A DNA stretch of 62,607 bases from Bacteroidota bacterium (GTDB taxonomy: Bacteria; Bacteroidota; Ignavibacteria; SZUA-365), in assembly GCA_029907355.1 (NCBI GenBank), contig JARYLZ010000009.1, forward strand, positions 1 to 62,607, given 5' to 3'. Under the pieces are notes generated by a model that ran no database searches, was not told where the DNA came from, and saw only the letters and a list, made by a program, of their open reading frames with translations. Below, one piece after another: positions 1 through 8,143 of the stretch. Numbering within the stretch: position 1 is the first letter of the stretch; each line of letters begins with the position of its first letter. The position numbers and the translations under genes are program-made.

Positions 1-1
1 C

Positions 2-217
2 GAGGAAAGGACGACACGGACGGACGTGCTCATCGGTATCGTGACAGGCGCGGAATTCCTCTTCTCCCGGAGGTTTACGATCGGCGGAGAAGTCCAGTTC
101 AACTCTTTCTCGGTCGGGAAGGAATCGATCGAGCCCCCGCCCGCATCGCCGTCGGAGGAGACCCGCGACTACCTCAACATCAACACCGCCATTACGCTCC
201 GATGGTTTTTCTTCTGA
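2..217 (+). CDS. C-terminal end of an outer-membrane beta-barrel protein (partial)
   Basis: The frame is open from the first bases of the window to the TGA at 215-217, so the start lies upstream. The visible 71 residues alternate hydrophobic and polar residues as in beta-strands (for example FTIGGEVQFNSF), carry an acidic/proline-rich loop, and end in a final strand closing on three phenylalanines (LNINTAITLRWFFF). A terminal aromatic residue is the usual outer-membrane insertion signal of beta-barrels. The first methionine-type codon at 26 is internal. Function cannot be given from this fragment. Confidence 0.6.
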   Translation, partial: EERTTRTDVLIGIVTGAEFLFSRRFTIGGEVQFNSFSVGKESIEPPPASPSEETRDYLNINTAITLRWFFF

Positions 218-309
218 CCGACGGATAATCACCGCGGATCGAAGAAGAACGCATTGGATACACGCGAACAATAACCACCCCCCATCCTGTCCATCCCATG
301 GAGCATACC

Positions 310-1689
310 ATGAACGACATTGCAACGTACTTCCGCGACCACCGAGATGCCCATCTCGAAGAACTCGTCTCTTTCCTTCGTATACCGAGCATCAGCACGG
401 ATGAACAGCATAAACACGACATCGAACACGCTGCAGAGTTCGTCGGCGATGCCCTCCGTGCGGCGGGCCTGGAGAATGTCCGTCGTTACGAAACTGGCGG
501 CCATCCGCTGGTGTACGGCGAATGGCTGGGGGCGAAAGGGGCGCCGACCGTCCTCATTTACGGCCATTACGACGTCCAACCGCCGGACCCGCTCGAGCTC
601 TGGATCACCCCTCCCTTCGAACCGACCGTCCGCGAAGGTCGTATCTTCGCGCGTGGAGCGGCCGACGACAAGGGACAGGTGTTCATCCATGTAAAAGCGG
701 TAGAGGCGTTCCTGAAGACGCGTGGTTCTCTCCCTGTGAACGTGAAATTCATCATCGAAGGCGAAGAGGAAGTGGGCAGCACCCACTTGGCGGATTTCGT
801 CCGCAAGAACAGGAAACTCCTTTCCTGCGATGTCATCCTCATTTCGGATACCCACATGATGGGCGTCAAAACGCCGAGCATCACGTACGGATTACGAGGC
901 CTCACGTACCTTGAAGTAACGGTGACCGCCGCTAAGACCGATATGCATTCGGGGACGTTCGGGGGAGGCGTTGCGAATCCCATCCAGGTGCTGGCGGAGA
1001 TTCTCGTCGGTTGCAAGGACCCGAAGACGGGGAAAGTCCGCATCCCCGGTTTCTACGATGATGTCGTACCCCTGTCCAAGAAGGAGCGCGCAGAACTCGC
1101 GAAAATCCCGCACAACGACAGGGAATGGGCCAAGTCGATCGGTGCCGTCAAGCCGTTCGGCGAGAAAGGTTACACGACCATCGAAAGGACTGGTGCCCGG
1201 CCGACCTTCGAAGTGAACGGCATCTGGGGAGGCCACACGGGACCCGGCGTGAAAACCGTTCTGCCTGCCCAGGCGCACGCAAAGGTATCCATGCGGCTCG
1301 TCGCGAACCAGGACCCGTCGAAAATCGCCAAGCTCTTTGCGCAACACGTGAAGAAGATCGCTCCGGATACCGTCCGAACGGAAATCAAGCTCTATGACAA
1401 CAACGGCTACCCCGCGTTGACACCGATCGACTCTCCGGGTATGCGAGCGGCTGCGGATGCGATAAAAATGGTCTATGGGAAAGCGCCTTTCTTCACGAGA
1501 GAGGGGGGGTCGATCCCGGTCGTCGCCGATTTTCAACAGCTTCTCAAGGTGGATGCCGTTCTGCTCGGTTTCGGCTTACCGGACGACAACCTCCACGCCC
1601 CGAACGAGAAGCTCGACTTGATTCAATTCGAGAAAGGGCTGGAGACCGTCGCCGCTTTCTTCGAGCGCTACGCAGAAATGAGCCGTTGA
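310..1689 (+). CDS. M20 family metallopeptidase / dipeptidase
   Basis: Cytoplasmic zinc-dependent amidohydrolase of the M20 (ArgE/DapE/CNDP-like) family, expected to cleave dipeptides or related N-acyl amino acids. Family landmarks are the first metal ligand in YGHYDVQPP, the metal-bridging aspartate region GRGAADDKGQ-like (seen as ARGAADDKGQ), and the catalytic glutamate pair in EGEEEVGS. A dimerisation domain (about residues 195-345) interrupts the catalytic domain, as usual. Length (459 aa) suits the 450-470 aa CNDP-like subgroup. I chose ATG 310 over ATG 298 because GGAG at 300-303 lies 6 nt upstream of it and would itself be inside the longer reading. The gene stands alone on its strand, between a barrel protein and a TonB-dependent receptor. 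Exact substrate unknown. Confidence 0.88.
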   Translation: MNDIATYFRDHRDAHLEELVSFLRIPSISTDEQHKHDIEHAAEFVGDALRAAGLENVRRYETGGHPLVYGEWLGAKGAPTVLIYGHYDVQPPDPLELWITPPFEPTVREGRIFARGAADDKGQVFIHVKAVEAFLKTRGSLPVNVKFIIEGEEEVGSTHLADFVRKNRKLLSCDVILISDTHMMGVKTPSITYGLRGLTYLEVTVTAAKTDMHSGTFGGGVANPIQVLAEILVGCKDPKTGKVRIPGFYDDVVPLSKKERAELAKIPHNDREWAKSIGAVKPFGEKGYTTIERTGARPTFEVNGIWGGHTGPGVKTVLPAQAHAKVSMRLVANQDPSKIAKLFAQHVKKIAPDTVRTEIKLYDNNGYPALTPIDSPGMRAAADAIKMVYGKAPFFTREGGSIPVVADFQQLLKVDAVLLGFGLPDDNLHAPNEKLDLIQFEKGLETVAAFFERYAEMSR

Positions 1690-2211
1690 GGCTGCGAGAG
1701 TAAGCTCACGCAGACGTTCTCCCGCGCTCTTCATGAGAGGGGAGATACGCAGTCTCTTTTCTTTAGGGAAACAACGGAACCCCGCCGGTTCTCGATGACA
1801 GCGCATCCGAGTGGAAACCCCAGATAAAGCTCGAGCGGGGCACTCCGGCCGCAACGAAAAGAGCGTGCGTCCCATCGCTCATCCGCGGGAGCCTCGAAAG
1901 ATTCCGGAATTATCGGTCATGAACTTCTTCCTCTGAAAAGATGCGTTCAGAACACAATGGCCGGGTCTGCAATGAGCGGATCCCTTTCCGCGGTTTTTCC
2001 TGCTGGCGAGGAGAGGCGAAGGATGACAGGTAAAGGTGGATGCCTCTTCATGCCGTCGCGTGTCTCCATTGGCGATTGAGAAAGATCATCGTATACTTGA
2101 ATGATATGTTAACTGAAGACTGCACGACACCCTCCTCGGATAATGCATGGCTCTGTTCAGATGTCCTGCCTTCTCCATGCTTGCCAATACTAGCTCAATC
2201 GAAGGGGTCTC
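1690..2211. other. Intergenic region, no gene recognised
   Basis: 522 bp between the M20 peptidase and the TonB-dependent receptor. Short open frames here have no recognisable domain. The distal part (about 2075-2130) is AT-richer than the flanks and contains TATACTTG at 2092-2099, similar to the Bacteroidota -7 element TAnnTTTG, but no well-spaced -33 element was found. It most likely holds the receptor promoter and leader; nothing else seen. Confidence 0.4.
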
Positions 2212-4482
2212 ATGTCGCATATCGATAGAGTCTTGCTTGAACCTCCCATGCATATAGGACGCGTTCCCCTCGGTATCTTTCTCATCCTTTTGTTCACACT
2301 GACCGCAGGCGCGCAGGAACGCAAGGGCGGGGTGAAGGGTTTCGTCATCGACTCCACGTCCGGCGAGCGTCTCTCTCTCGTGAACGTGACCGTCGTCGGG
2401 AAAGGGCTCGGGGCGGCGACGGATCACAACGGCTTTTTTTTCATCGGCAATATCCCAGAGGGAACGGTGGTCATCCGCGCAACGATCATCGGTTACCGGA
2501 GCATGGAGCGCGAGATCCGCATCGCCGCAGGCAAAATCCAGAGTTTGAATTTCGCTCTGCCCCCGCTTCCAGTCGAGATCGAAGGAGTTGAGCAAGTCGC
2601 GGAAAGGAGGACGAGGTACGAAACGGAAATCAGTACGCAACCCATAGGGCAGAAGGAACTCGAGATCGTTCCGGCAATCGTCGAAAAGGATTTGTTTCGC
2701 ACCATTTCCATTTTGCCGGGTGTTGTCGCGACGAGCGATGTCAGCAGCCAGTTCTATGTGCGTGGCGGGGGAGGCGATCAGAATCTGATCATCCTGGACG
2801 GGATGACGATTTACAACCCTTTTCACGCTCTCGGGATCTTCTCTATCTTCGATGCCGATGCCGTCAAGGAAGCTGAGGTACTCAAGGGGGGCTTCCCTGC
2901 AGAGTGGGGAAACCGCTTGTCTTCCGTGATCAACATCCGCACGCGCGAAGGGAACAAGAACCGTTTCTCCGGGAAGGTCAGCTCCAGCCTGGTCAGCGGC
3001 AAACTTCTCTTGGAAGGTCCGACCCCGTGGGACGGTTCTTGGATGATCGCGGGGAGGAAGAGCTTTCTCGACGACGTCCTGCAGAAATTCGTTCGTAGCG
3101 AAACACCCTTCGATTTCTACGATCTGATCGCTCGGGCCAACCATTCGACGGGTGAGAATGGGCGGGTTTCCTTCCACACCCTGTTCAGCGGTGACATCAT
3201 CCGACCGGAGTCGCGTTCGGAGCCCGAGTATCTCTGGAACAATCGCGCGTACGGCATAAGCTGGTTCCAGGTGCTCGAAAACAGGTACCTTCTGGAAACG
3301 ACATTCTCCTTCAGCAATTTCAAGGGGGAACTCCGGCCGCGGGAAAACTCGGAGATCGCCCCCCGCGTAAGCGAGATCGACGACACGTACTTCAACGGGG
3401 CGGTGACATATTTCCGGGAAAACGGTGACCAGTACGGGGCGGGGTTCATGTTCCGCTTTCCTTCGTATCATTACTCCTTTACGAATGCCGCGAATTATAC
3501 GAGAGATATCTATGATAAAAGCAATGAAACGGGTATTTGGTTAAAGTATAAGTTTAAGACCCTTAAACCATTCGCCTTCGAAATCGGCGTCCGTTCCGAC
3601 CTGTTCTCCGTTCTTTCTGTCCATGCCAGCGATGCCTTCGAACCCCGTCTCTCGGTGAGCTGGGACATCGATAATGCCCATGCATTGAAGTGCGCCTATG
3701 CTCGGATCCACCAGCGCATGATCACGATCACGAACGAGGACGATATCGTTTCCCTGTTTGAGACTTGGATCCCAATCCCGGAAGATTCCCCCTCACAACA
3801 AGCCGATCATTTCATCGTGGCATTCGATGGGAATGTCCCCAAGGTAGAGGGGGTGAACTACAACATCCAGGCGTATTTGAAGTCCATGACGAATCTCGTC
3901 GAGTATAACCGGGACAAGGTCGATGCCTCGGATCCGGATTTTACTTCGGCACGAGGGAAATCGTACGGGCTCGAAGTATTTATCGAGCGCAGGCACCCCG
4001 TCTGGTACGGGTGGGCGTCATATTCGCTGGGGTATACGGAGCGGCTGGTAGGCGATTTCCATTACTCGCCTCGCTACGATCGGAGGCATAATCTGAATCT
4101 CATCCTCGGTTTCAAGCCTGCTGTCGGCTGGGACGTCAATTTCCGCTGGGAATTCGGGAGCGGTCTTCCGTTCACGCAGATCATGGGTTTTTACGACAGA
4201 TTATTGTTCGGAGGGATTTTCGAGGGCAAGGGCTATATCGACGAGAAAGGGGTGCCGTACACTATACTCGGCGAAAAGAACCGGGGGCGTTTGCCCGCAT
4301 ACCACCGGCTCGACATCAGCGTTTCCAAATCCTTCACTCTCGGTATGGTTCGCCTTTTCGTCGAGGGGAGCATCCTCAACGTGTACGATAGGAAGAACAT
4401 GTTCTATTTCAACCAGACGACCGGTGAGCGGATCGACATGCTTCCTCTCCTTCCCACGTTGAATCTCAAGGTGGAATTTTAA
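2212..4482 (+). CDS. TonB-dependent receptor with carboxypeptidase-regulatory-like N-domain
   Basis: Outer-membrane active transporter (substrate unknown) powered by TonB. A hydrophobic signal peptide ends near AGAQ (about residue 35). It is followed by a CarboxypepD_reg-like beta-sandwich (about 40-120, motif GFFFIGNIPEG), a plug domain (about 135-245, with FYVRGGGGDQNLIILDG) and a long 22-strand-type barrel that ends in LPTLNLKVEF, with a terminal Phe. Length 756 aa is normal for receptors of this architecture in Bacteroidota. ATG 2212 has AAGGGG 4 nt upstream; ATG 2248 would give a tidier signal peptide but has no ribosome site. The next gene, a sugar transferase, starts 22 bp after the stop, so the two may be co-transcribed. 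Confidence 0.88.
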   Translation: MSHIDRVLLEPPMHIGRVPLGIFLILLFTLTAGAQERKGGVKGFVIDSTSGERLSLVNVTVVGKGLGAATDHNGFFFIGNIPEGTVVIRATIIGYRSMEREIRIAAGKIQSLNFALPPLPVEIEGVEQVAERRTRYETEISTQPIGQKELEIVPAIVEKDLFRTISILPGVVATSDVSSQFYVRGGGGDQNLIILDGMTIYNPFHALGIFSIFDADAVKEAEVLKGGFPAEWGNRLSSVINIRTREGNKNRFSGKVSSSLVSGKLLLEGPTPWDGSWMIAGRKSFLDDVLQKFVRSETPFDFYDLIARANHSTGENGRVSFHTLFSGDIIRPESRSEPEYLWNNRAYGISWFQVLENRYLLETTFSFSNFKGELRPRENSEIAPRVSEIDDTYFNGAVTYFRENGDQYGAGFMFRFPSYHYSFTNAANYTRDIYDKSNETGIWLKYKFKTLKPFAFEIGVRSDLFSVLSVHASDAFEPRLSVSWDIDNAHALKCAYARIHQRMITITNEDDIVSLFETWIPIPEDSPSQQADHFIVAFDGNVPKVEGVNYNIQAYLKSMTNLVEYNRDKVDASDPDFTSARGKSYGLEVFIERRHPVWYGWASYSLGYTERLVGDFHYSPRYDRRHNLNLILGFKPAVGWDVNFRWEFGSGLPFTQIMGFYDRLLFGGIFEGKGYIDEKGVPYTILGEKNRGRLPAYHRLDISVSKSFTLGMVRLFVEGSILNVYDRKNMFYFNQTTGERIDMLPLLPTLNLKVEF

Positions 4483-4504
4483 CGGCTTCCGCCGGCGCGG
4501 GACG

Positions 4505-5917
4505 ATGGCGGATTTCCGGCGCAACGATCTGTTGATCCCGTTCCTAACGGTTCTTTGCGACGCCGTCGCGACCGTCGGCGCATTTCTCGCGGCTTACGGT
4601 ATTCGCTTTTACAGCCCTCTCATCGGGATCGTTCCGGTCACGAAAGGTGTCCCGCCTTTGGAAATGTATCTCGCCGGGGGTCTGATCACGGCGCCGATCT
4701 GGATTCTGATGTTCCAGTCCAAACGTGTGTACCGACCACGTCGTGGCGTCGATGCCAGTGCGGAGTTTTTCCTCGTCGCCCGTGTCGTGAGTTACGGGAT
4801 GCTGGTGGTGTTTACTCTGGCGTTTTTTTACCGCGAGTTCTCCTACTCCCGCCTGGTGTTCCTCTTCATCTGGGTGTTCTCGATCGCTTTCATCACCGTG
4901 GGCAGGGCAGTGGTACTCGCGCTCGAGCACAGACTCTACGAGCGTGGACGCGAACTGCGCAATGTCATGCTCATCGGTGTCAACGCCGTCGCGCAGAATA
5001 TCGCACTCTGGCTCAAACAGCGCAGGGGGGCGGGCTACAGACTGGTTGGTTACGCATCGAATCCGGATGAACGTCTGGAAACAGTCGAAGTGCCGCGGAT
5101 TTGCGGGTACGAAGGGATCGCCGACGCCGTCGACCGTTTCCGCATCGAGACGGTGATCCTCTGTATGAACGATCCGCCCAAGGAACTTCTGAACGGGATC
5201 ATGGATGCCTTGGCCGGGCGGAACGTGCAGTTTCTCCTGCAAGCGGACGTCATCGGGATCACCCCGACGCGGCTTCGCCTCCAGGAATTCTTCGGTCTCC
5301 CTTTTCTCGGGGTGAAGGACATCCCCATGACTACATGGGGTCGTATCGTGAAACGATCGTTCGACATTGCGGTCGCCGGAATCGTGCTCATCGTGTTCGC
5401 GCCTCTGTGGGGACTCGTTGCGCTTCTGATCTTGCTCGAGTCGGGGAAACCGGTTCTCTACCGGCAGACCCGTGTCGGTCTGTACGGCGAGGAATTTACT
5501 CTGCTGAAGTTCCGAACGATGCATGTGGACGCGGAGAGGGAGAGCGGACCCACATGGACACGGAAGAACGACCCCCGCATCACGCGCGTGGGTCGGTGGT
5601 TGCGCCGCTTCAGCATCGACGAAATCCCCCAGTTCGTCAATATTCTTCGGGGCGAGATGAGCATCGTCGGGCCGCGACCAGAACGGCCTGAATTCGTTCG
5701 GCAGTTCCGGATGTACGTCCCGAAGTACCTCGAACGGCACCGCGTAAAGACCGGCCTTACGGGCTGGGCCCAGGTGAACGGGTTACGCGGCGAAGTCCCT
5801 ATCGTCGAGCGGACGAAATATGACATCTACTACATCGAGAACTGGTCCTTCAACCTGGATCTGCGCATCATCCTGAAAACCGCTCGGACCGTTCTCTTCG
5901 GCAAGGACGCATACTAA
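4505..5917 (+). CDS. Polyprenyl-phosphate glycosylphosphotransferase (exopolysaccharide/O-antigen initiation)
   Basis: Membrane enzyme that transfers a sugar-1-phosphate from a nucleotide sugar to undecaprenyl phosphate, the first step of exopolysaccharide or lipid-linked glycan assembly. The N-terminal half has about four hydrophobic segments (residues 8-30, 52-70, 88-108, 116-135), followed by a Rossmann-like CoA-binding domain (about 150-270). The C-terminal catalytic domain (about 278-470) starts with KRSFDIAVAG and a reentrant helix and carries the family motifs KFRTMHVDAE, RRFSIDEIPQ and SIVGPRPERP. Length 470 aa is typical of the WcaJ/EpsL class. No glycosyltransferase cluster is seen beside it, so the glycan made is unknown. 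Confidence 0.92.
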   Translation: MADFRRNDLLIPFLTVLCDAVATVGAFLAAYGIRFYSPLIGIVPVTKGVPPLEMYLAGGLITAPIWILMFQSKRVYRPRRGVDASAEFFLVARVVSYGMLVVFTLAFFYREFSYSRLVFLFIWVFSIAFITVGRAVVLALEHRLYERGRELRNVMLIGVNAVAQNIALWLKQRRGAGYRLVGYASNPDERLETVEVPRICGYEGIADAVDRFRIETVILCMNDPPKELLNGIMDALAGRNVQFLLQADVIGITPTRLRLQEFFGLPFLGVKDIPMTTWGRIVKRSFDIAVAGIVLIVFAPLWGLVALLILLESGKPVLYRQTRVGLYGEEFTLLKFRTMHVDAERESGPTWTRKNDPRITRVGRWLRRFSIDEIPQFVNILRGEMSIVGPRPERPEFVRQFRMYVPKYLERHRVKTGLTGWAQVNGLRGEVPIVERTKYDIYYIENWSFNLDLRIILKTARTVLFGKDAY

Positions 5918-5919
5918 CC

Positions 5920-6234
5920 ATGATCGCGGCATTCATTTTCTACTTGCATATCGTGGGCGCCGTATATGCCTTCTCGTACAGCTATTGCAAGCACAAGCTC
6001 GGGGATGCATTCATGGCCGTCGCCTTCGTCGGAGTGATCTTTTCGGTCGGGTGGACCATTGCCGCTTTCGTGGTTCGATTCACCGTTCCTCCTCATGGGT
6101 TCAAGCCGTGGTTAGACACGGACACCCTCTCCCTCATCATCGTCACCATCCTGGAGGCCGTTCTCTACGGTACGTATTTCCGAGCGACGCGTCTCCGCAG
6201 GAAACGCAGCGAGGTCACCGAGGACGGAACGTAA
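5920..6234 (+). CDS. Small integral membrane protein, unknown function
   Basis: 104 aa starting 2 nt after the sugar transferase stop, so probably translated from the same transcript. Three hydrophobic stretches (about residues 2-20, 29-52 and 70-88) suggest three membrane passes, followed by a basic tail (RATRLRRKRSE). No family recognised. Its last 20 bp overlap, tail to tail, the 3' end of the minus-strand tonB gene. Position suggests a role with the sugar transferase, but this is only context. Confidence 0.6.
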   Translation: MIAAFIFYLHIVGAVYAFSYSYCKHKLGDAFMAVAFVGVIFSVGWTIAAFVVRFTVPPHGFKPWLDTDTLSLIIVTILEAVLYGTYFRATRLRRKRSEVTEDGT

Positions 6235-7069
6235 ATATGGCCGTTGCAGACTGGTTCTTCCGATCGGAATCGTTGGGGAGAGGGGTGAATTTCCATGAGC
6301 GCACAGCGTTGAGGACGGCGCGCTCAAAGGGAGAGGCCGCTTTCTGGACGAGGACGATATCGGAGACCGTTCCGTCGGGTGCGACGGTGAAACGGACGGT
6401 GACCTGCGCTTCCCCTTCGGCTTCTTCCGGGTAAAGCGGGAGTCTCCCCGCCACGCGGTTCCTTTGCAGTCCGTCTCCCCAGATGATGCGAACCGTGGAA
6501 CCGGCCAGGTTTTCCGTGCCGCCGACGGGCGAAGGAGGAATGGGCCGAGCCGTCGTCCCTTGCGTCGACGGTATGCCGCCTGGCAAACCGCTCTGCCTGC
6601 TTCGTTCACCGCCCGGCGGTGGGAGCGGTATGCCGGGTTCCGTCGTGATCGGTGCTTTGGTCGTTTGCCGGTCCGGCATGTCGAGCGGACCGACCGTCCC
6701 CGTTCTGGGCGACGGTACCGTTCCCGTCGATGTGGTCGGCCTCGTAGTCGATGGAGGAGGTGTCGTCCTGCGGGGGGAGAGGGTTTGCGTGTTTCGTGGG
6801 GATGGCTTCGGCGATTCGGCACGTGGGGTCCGCGATGCGGTACGCGTCTCGCGGAGAGGGGATAGCGTTTTTCGGCTGGGGGGAAGTTGCGTGCGTTTCT
6901 CCGCCTCTTTCAGGTGAGCTGGAACCTTCTCTTCGGAGAGGATAATCTCGAGATCGCGTACAATCGGTCTGCCGGAATCCCATGAAAGGAGAAAAGCTAA
7001 AAGGAAAAGGATCGCATGAACCCCGAGGGAAACGCCCCACCCCGTTTTTTTCTCTTCATGGAATTTCAT
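6215..7069 (-). CDS. tonB: TonB family energy-transducing protein
   Basis: Inner-membrane-anchored periplasm-spanning protein that passes proton-motive-force energy from ExbB/ExbD to outer-membrane partners. A short cytoplasmic N-terminus is followed by one transmembrane helix (about residues 14-30, VHAILFLLAFLLSW), a long Pro/Thr/Arg-rich linker (about 50-195), and a TonB C-terminal domain (about 200-284) with VTVRFTVAPDGTV and the helix AVLNAVRSWKFTPL. I used the methionine at 7067-7069 rather than the longer frame to 7132, because the helix then sits at the expected distance. The start overlaps the end of exbD by 14 bp. It is the last gene of the minus-strand operon, and its 3' end overlaps a convergent gene by 20 bp. 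Confidence 0.88.
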   Translation of the reverse strand: MKFHEEKKTGWGVSLGVHAILFLLAFLLSWDSGRPIVRDLEIILSEEKVPAHLKEAEKRTQLPPSRKTLSPLRETRTASRTPRAESPKPSPRNTQTLSPRRTTPPPSTTRPTTSTGTVPSPRTGTVGPLDMPDRQTTKAPITTEPGIPLPPPGGERSRQSGLPGGIPSTQGTTARPIPPSPVGGTENLAGSTVRIIWGDGLQRNRVAGRLPLYPEEAEGEAQVTVRFTVAPDGTVSDIVLVQKAASPFERAVLNAVRSWKFTPLPNDSDRKNQSATAIFTFRPR

Positions 7070-7481
7070 CGTCGGATACAGGTGGTGATGTCGAGATGAA
7101 AAACCGGTATGCGCCGAGACCGCGGGAAACATCCATCACGCGAACGGCACGCGCGACAGGGACTTCCTTGTCGCTGGAAAGGATGATGGTCTGACCGCTG
7201 GGTTCGGTCAGGGCGTTGGCGAGCACATCGCGTAACGAGGAGTCCGTTGCCGGTGTTTCGTTGACGTACATCCGACCGTCGCGGTACAGGGTGACCGTGA
7301 CATCCCTGCGATCCGAACTCTGCGCATGTTCCGCTTTCGGGAGAACGACCGGCAGGCCTTCCGTCGCGATGAACGACGAGGTGAGAAGGAAAAAAATGAG
7401 GAGGAGGAGGACGATATCCGTGAGGGAGGAATAGCTGAACACGGATAACGGTTTATGAGTTTGTGTGAGTCGGATCTTCAT
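7056..7481 (-). CDS. exbD: ExbD/TolR family biopolymer transport protein
   Basis: Component of the proton-driven ExbB-ExbD motor. One N-terminal transmembrane helix (about residues 17-37) contains the conserved proton-carrying aspartate in SLTDIVLLLLIFFLL. The remaining ~100 residues form the periplasmic domain, including the typical segment IILSSDKEVPVARAVRVMD. 141 aa is the usual length. ATG 7481 is preferred over 7502 because GGGGAA lies just upstream of it. Starts 17 nt after the exbB stop and overlaps tonB. Confidence 0.92.
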   Translation of the reverse strand: MKIRLTQTHKPLSVFSYSSLTDIVLLLLIFFLLTSSFIATEGLPVVLPKAEHAQSSDRRDVTVTLYRDGRMYVNETPATDSSLRDVLANALTEPSGQTIILSSDKEVPVARAVRVMDVSRGLGAYRFFISTSPPVSDDEIP

Positions 7482-7498
7482 TGTCGTTCCCCTTGCGC

Positions 7499-8143
7499 TC
7501 ATCGCGGGGCCACCGGACGAGGGCCGGAGGGGTGTTCGGCCTGCGCGATATCGAGGAAATCGTTGCAGCTGTTTTCGGTTTCAAACACGAAATGCGCGAT
7601 GCGGTTTACGAAATAGTTGTACATGAAGTACACCGGAATCCCGACGATGAGGCCGAACGCCGTCGTCAGGAGCGCTTCCCAGATACCTCCCGCGAGCACG
7701 GTCGGATTGACGACCCCTTGATGCAGTTCTACGGTGCGGAAAGCGGAGATCATACCCGTGACAGTCCCGAGGAACCCGAGCAAGGGGGCGATCCCGGAGA
7801 CCGAAGCGAGAAGGCCCAACCCGCGCTCCAACTTGTAGATCTCGTTCTTCGCGGCGGCTTCGATGGCTTCCCGTACCTCCTGCTGTGAATGCTTCAGCTT
7901 GAGGAGCCCGCTGCGGAGAATGGCGGAAAGCGGCGAATTCGCTTCCGAGCAAAGCGAAAGGGCGGCGGAGATATCCCCGCTCTGCAGGATGCTGCGGATC
8001 TGGAGGACGAACTTGCTCCCGTCCACCCGGGCGCGTGAGAGGACGATGAACTTCTGCACGATGATGGCGAGAGCGAGGATCGAGCACGCGAGGATGAACC
8101 ACATGATGATTCCTCCCCGGAGGAACAGTTCGAAGATCGTCAT
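7499..8143 (-). CDS. exbB: MotA/TolQ/ExbB proton channel family protein
   Basis: Multi-spanning subunit of the motor that energises TonB. It has a first helix near the N-terminus (about residues 8-30, IIMWFILACSILALAII), a cytoplasmic loop rich in charged helices, then two helices, GLLASVSGIAPLLGFLGTVTGM (about 118-140) and the signature ALLTTAFGLIVGIPVYFMYNY (about 165-190) with the conserved threonines. Starting at ATG 8143 gives 214 aa, normal for the family; the frame is open further upstream, but that stretch is the end of the preceding gene read in another frame. The start overlaps the upstream stop by 4 bp (ATGA, 8140-8143), indicating translational coupling. Confidence 0.92.
   Translation of the reverse strand: MTIFELFLRGGIIMWFILACSILALAIIVQKFIVLSRARVDGSKFVLQIRSILQSGDISAALSLCSEANSPLSAILRSGLLKLKHSQQEVREAIEAAAKNEIYKLERGLGLLASVSGIAPLLGFLGTVTGMISAFRTVELHQGVVNPTVLAGGIWEALLTTAFGLIVGIPVYFMYNYFVNRIAHFVFETENSCNDFLDIAQAEHPSGPRPVAPR

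Noticed and set aside
2086-3471. A 461-codon open frame on the minus strand
   Set aside because: Antisense shadow of the TonB-dependent receptor; no recognisable protein features.
4544-5740. A 398-codon open frame on the minus strand
   Set aside because: Antisense to the sugar transferase; extremely His/Asp/Arg-rich, as expected of a shadow in GC-rich DNA.
6490-6980. Repetitive-looking G/T-rich plus-strand sequence
   Set aside because: Explained by the Pro/Thr/Arg-rich linker of tonB on the minus strand.
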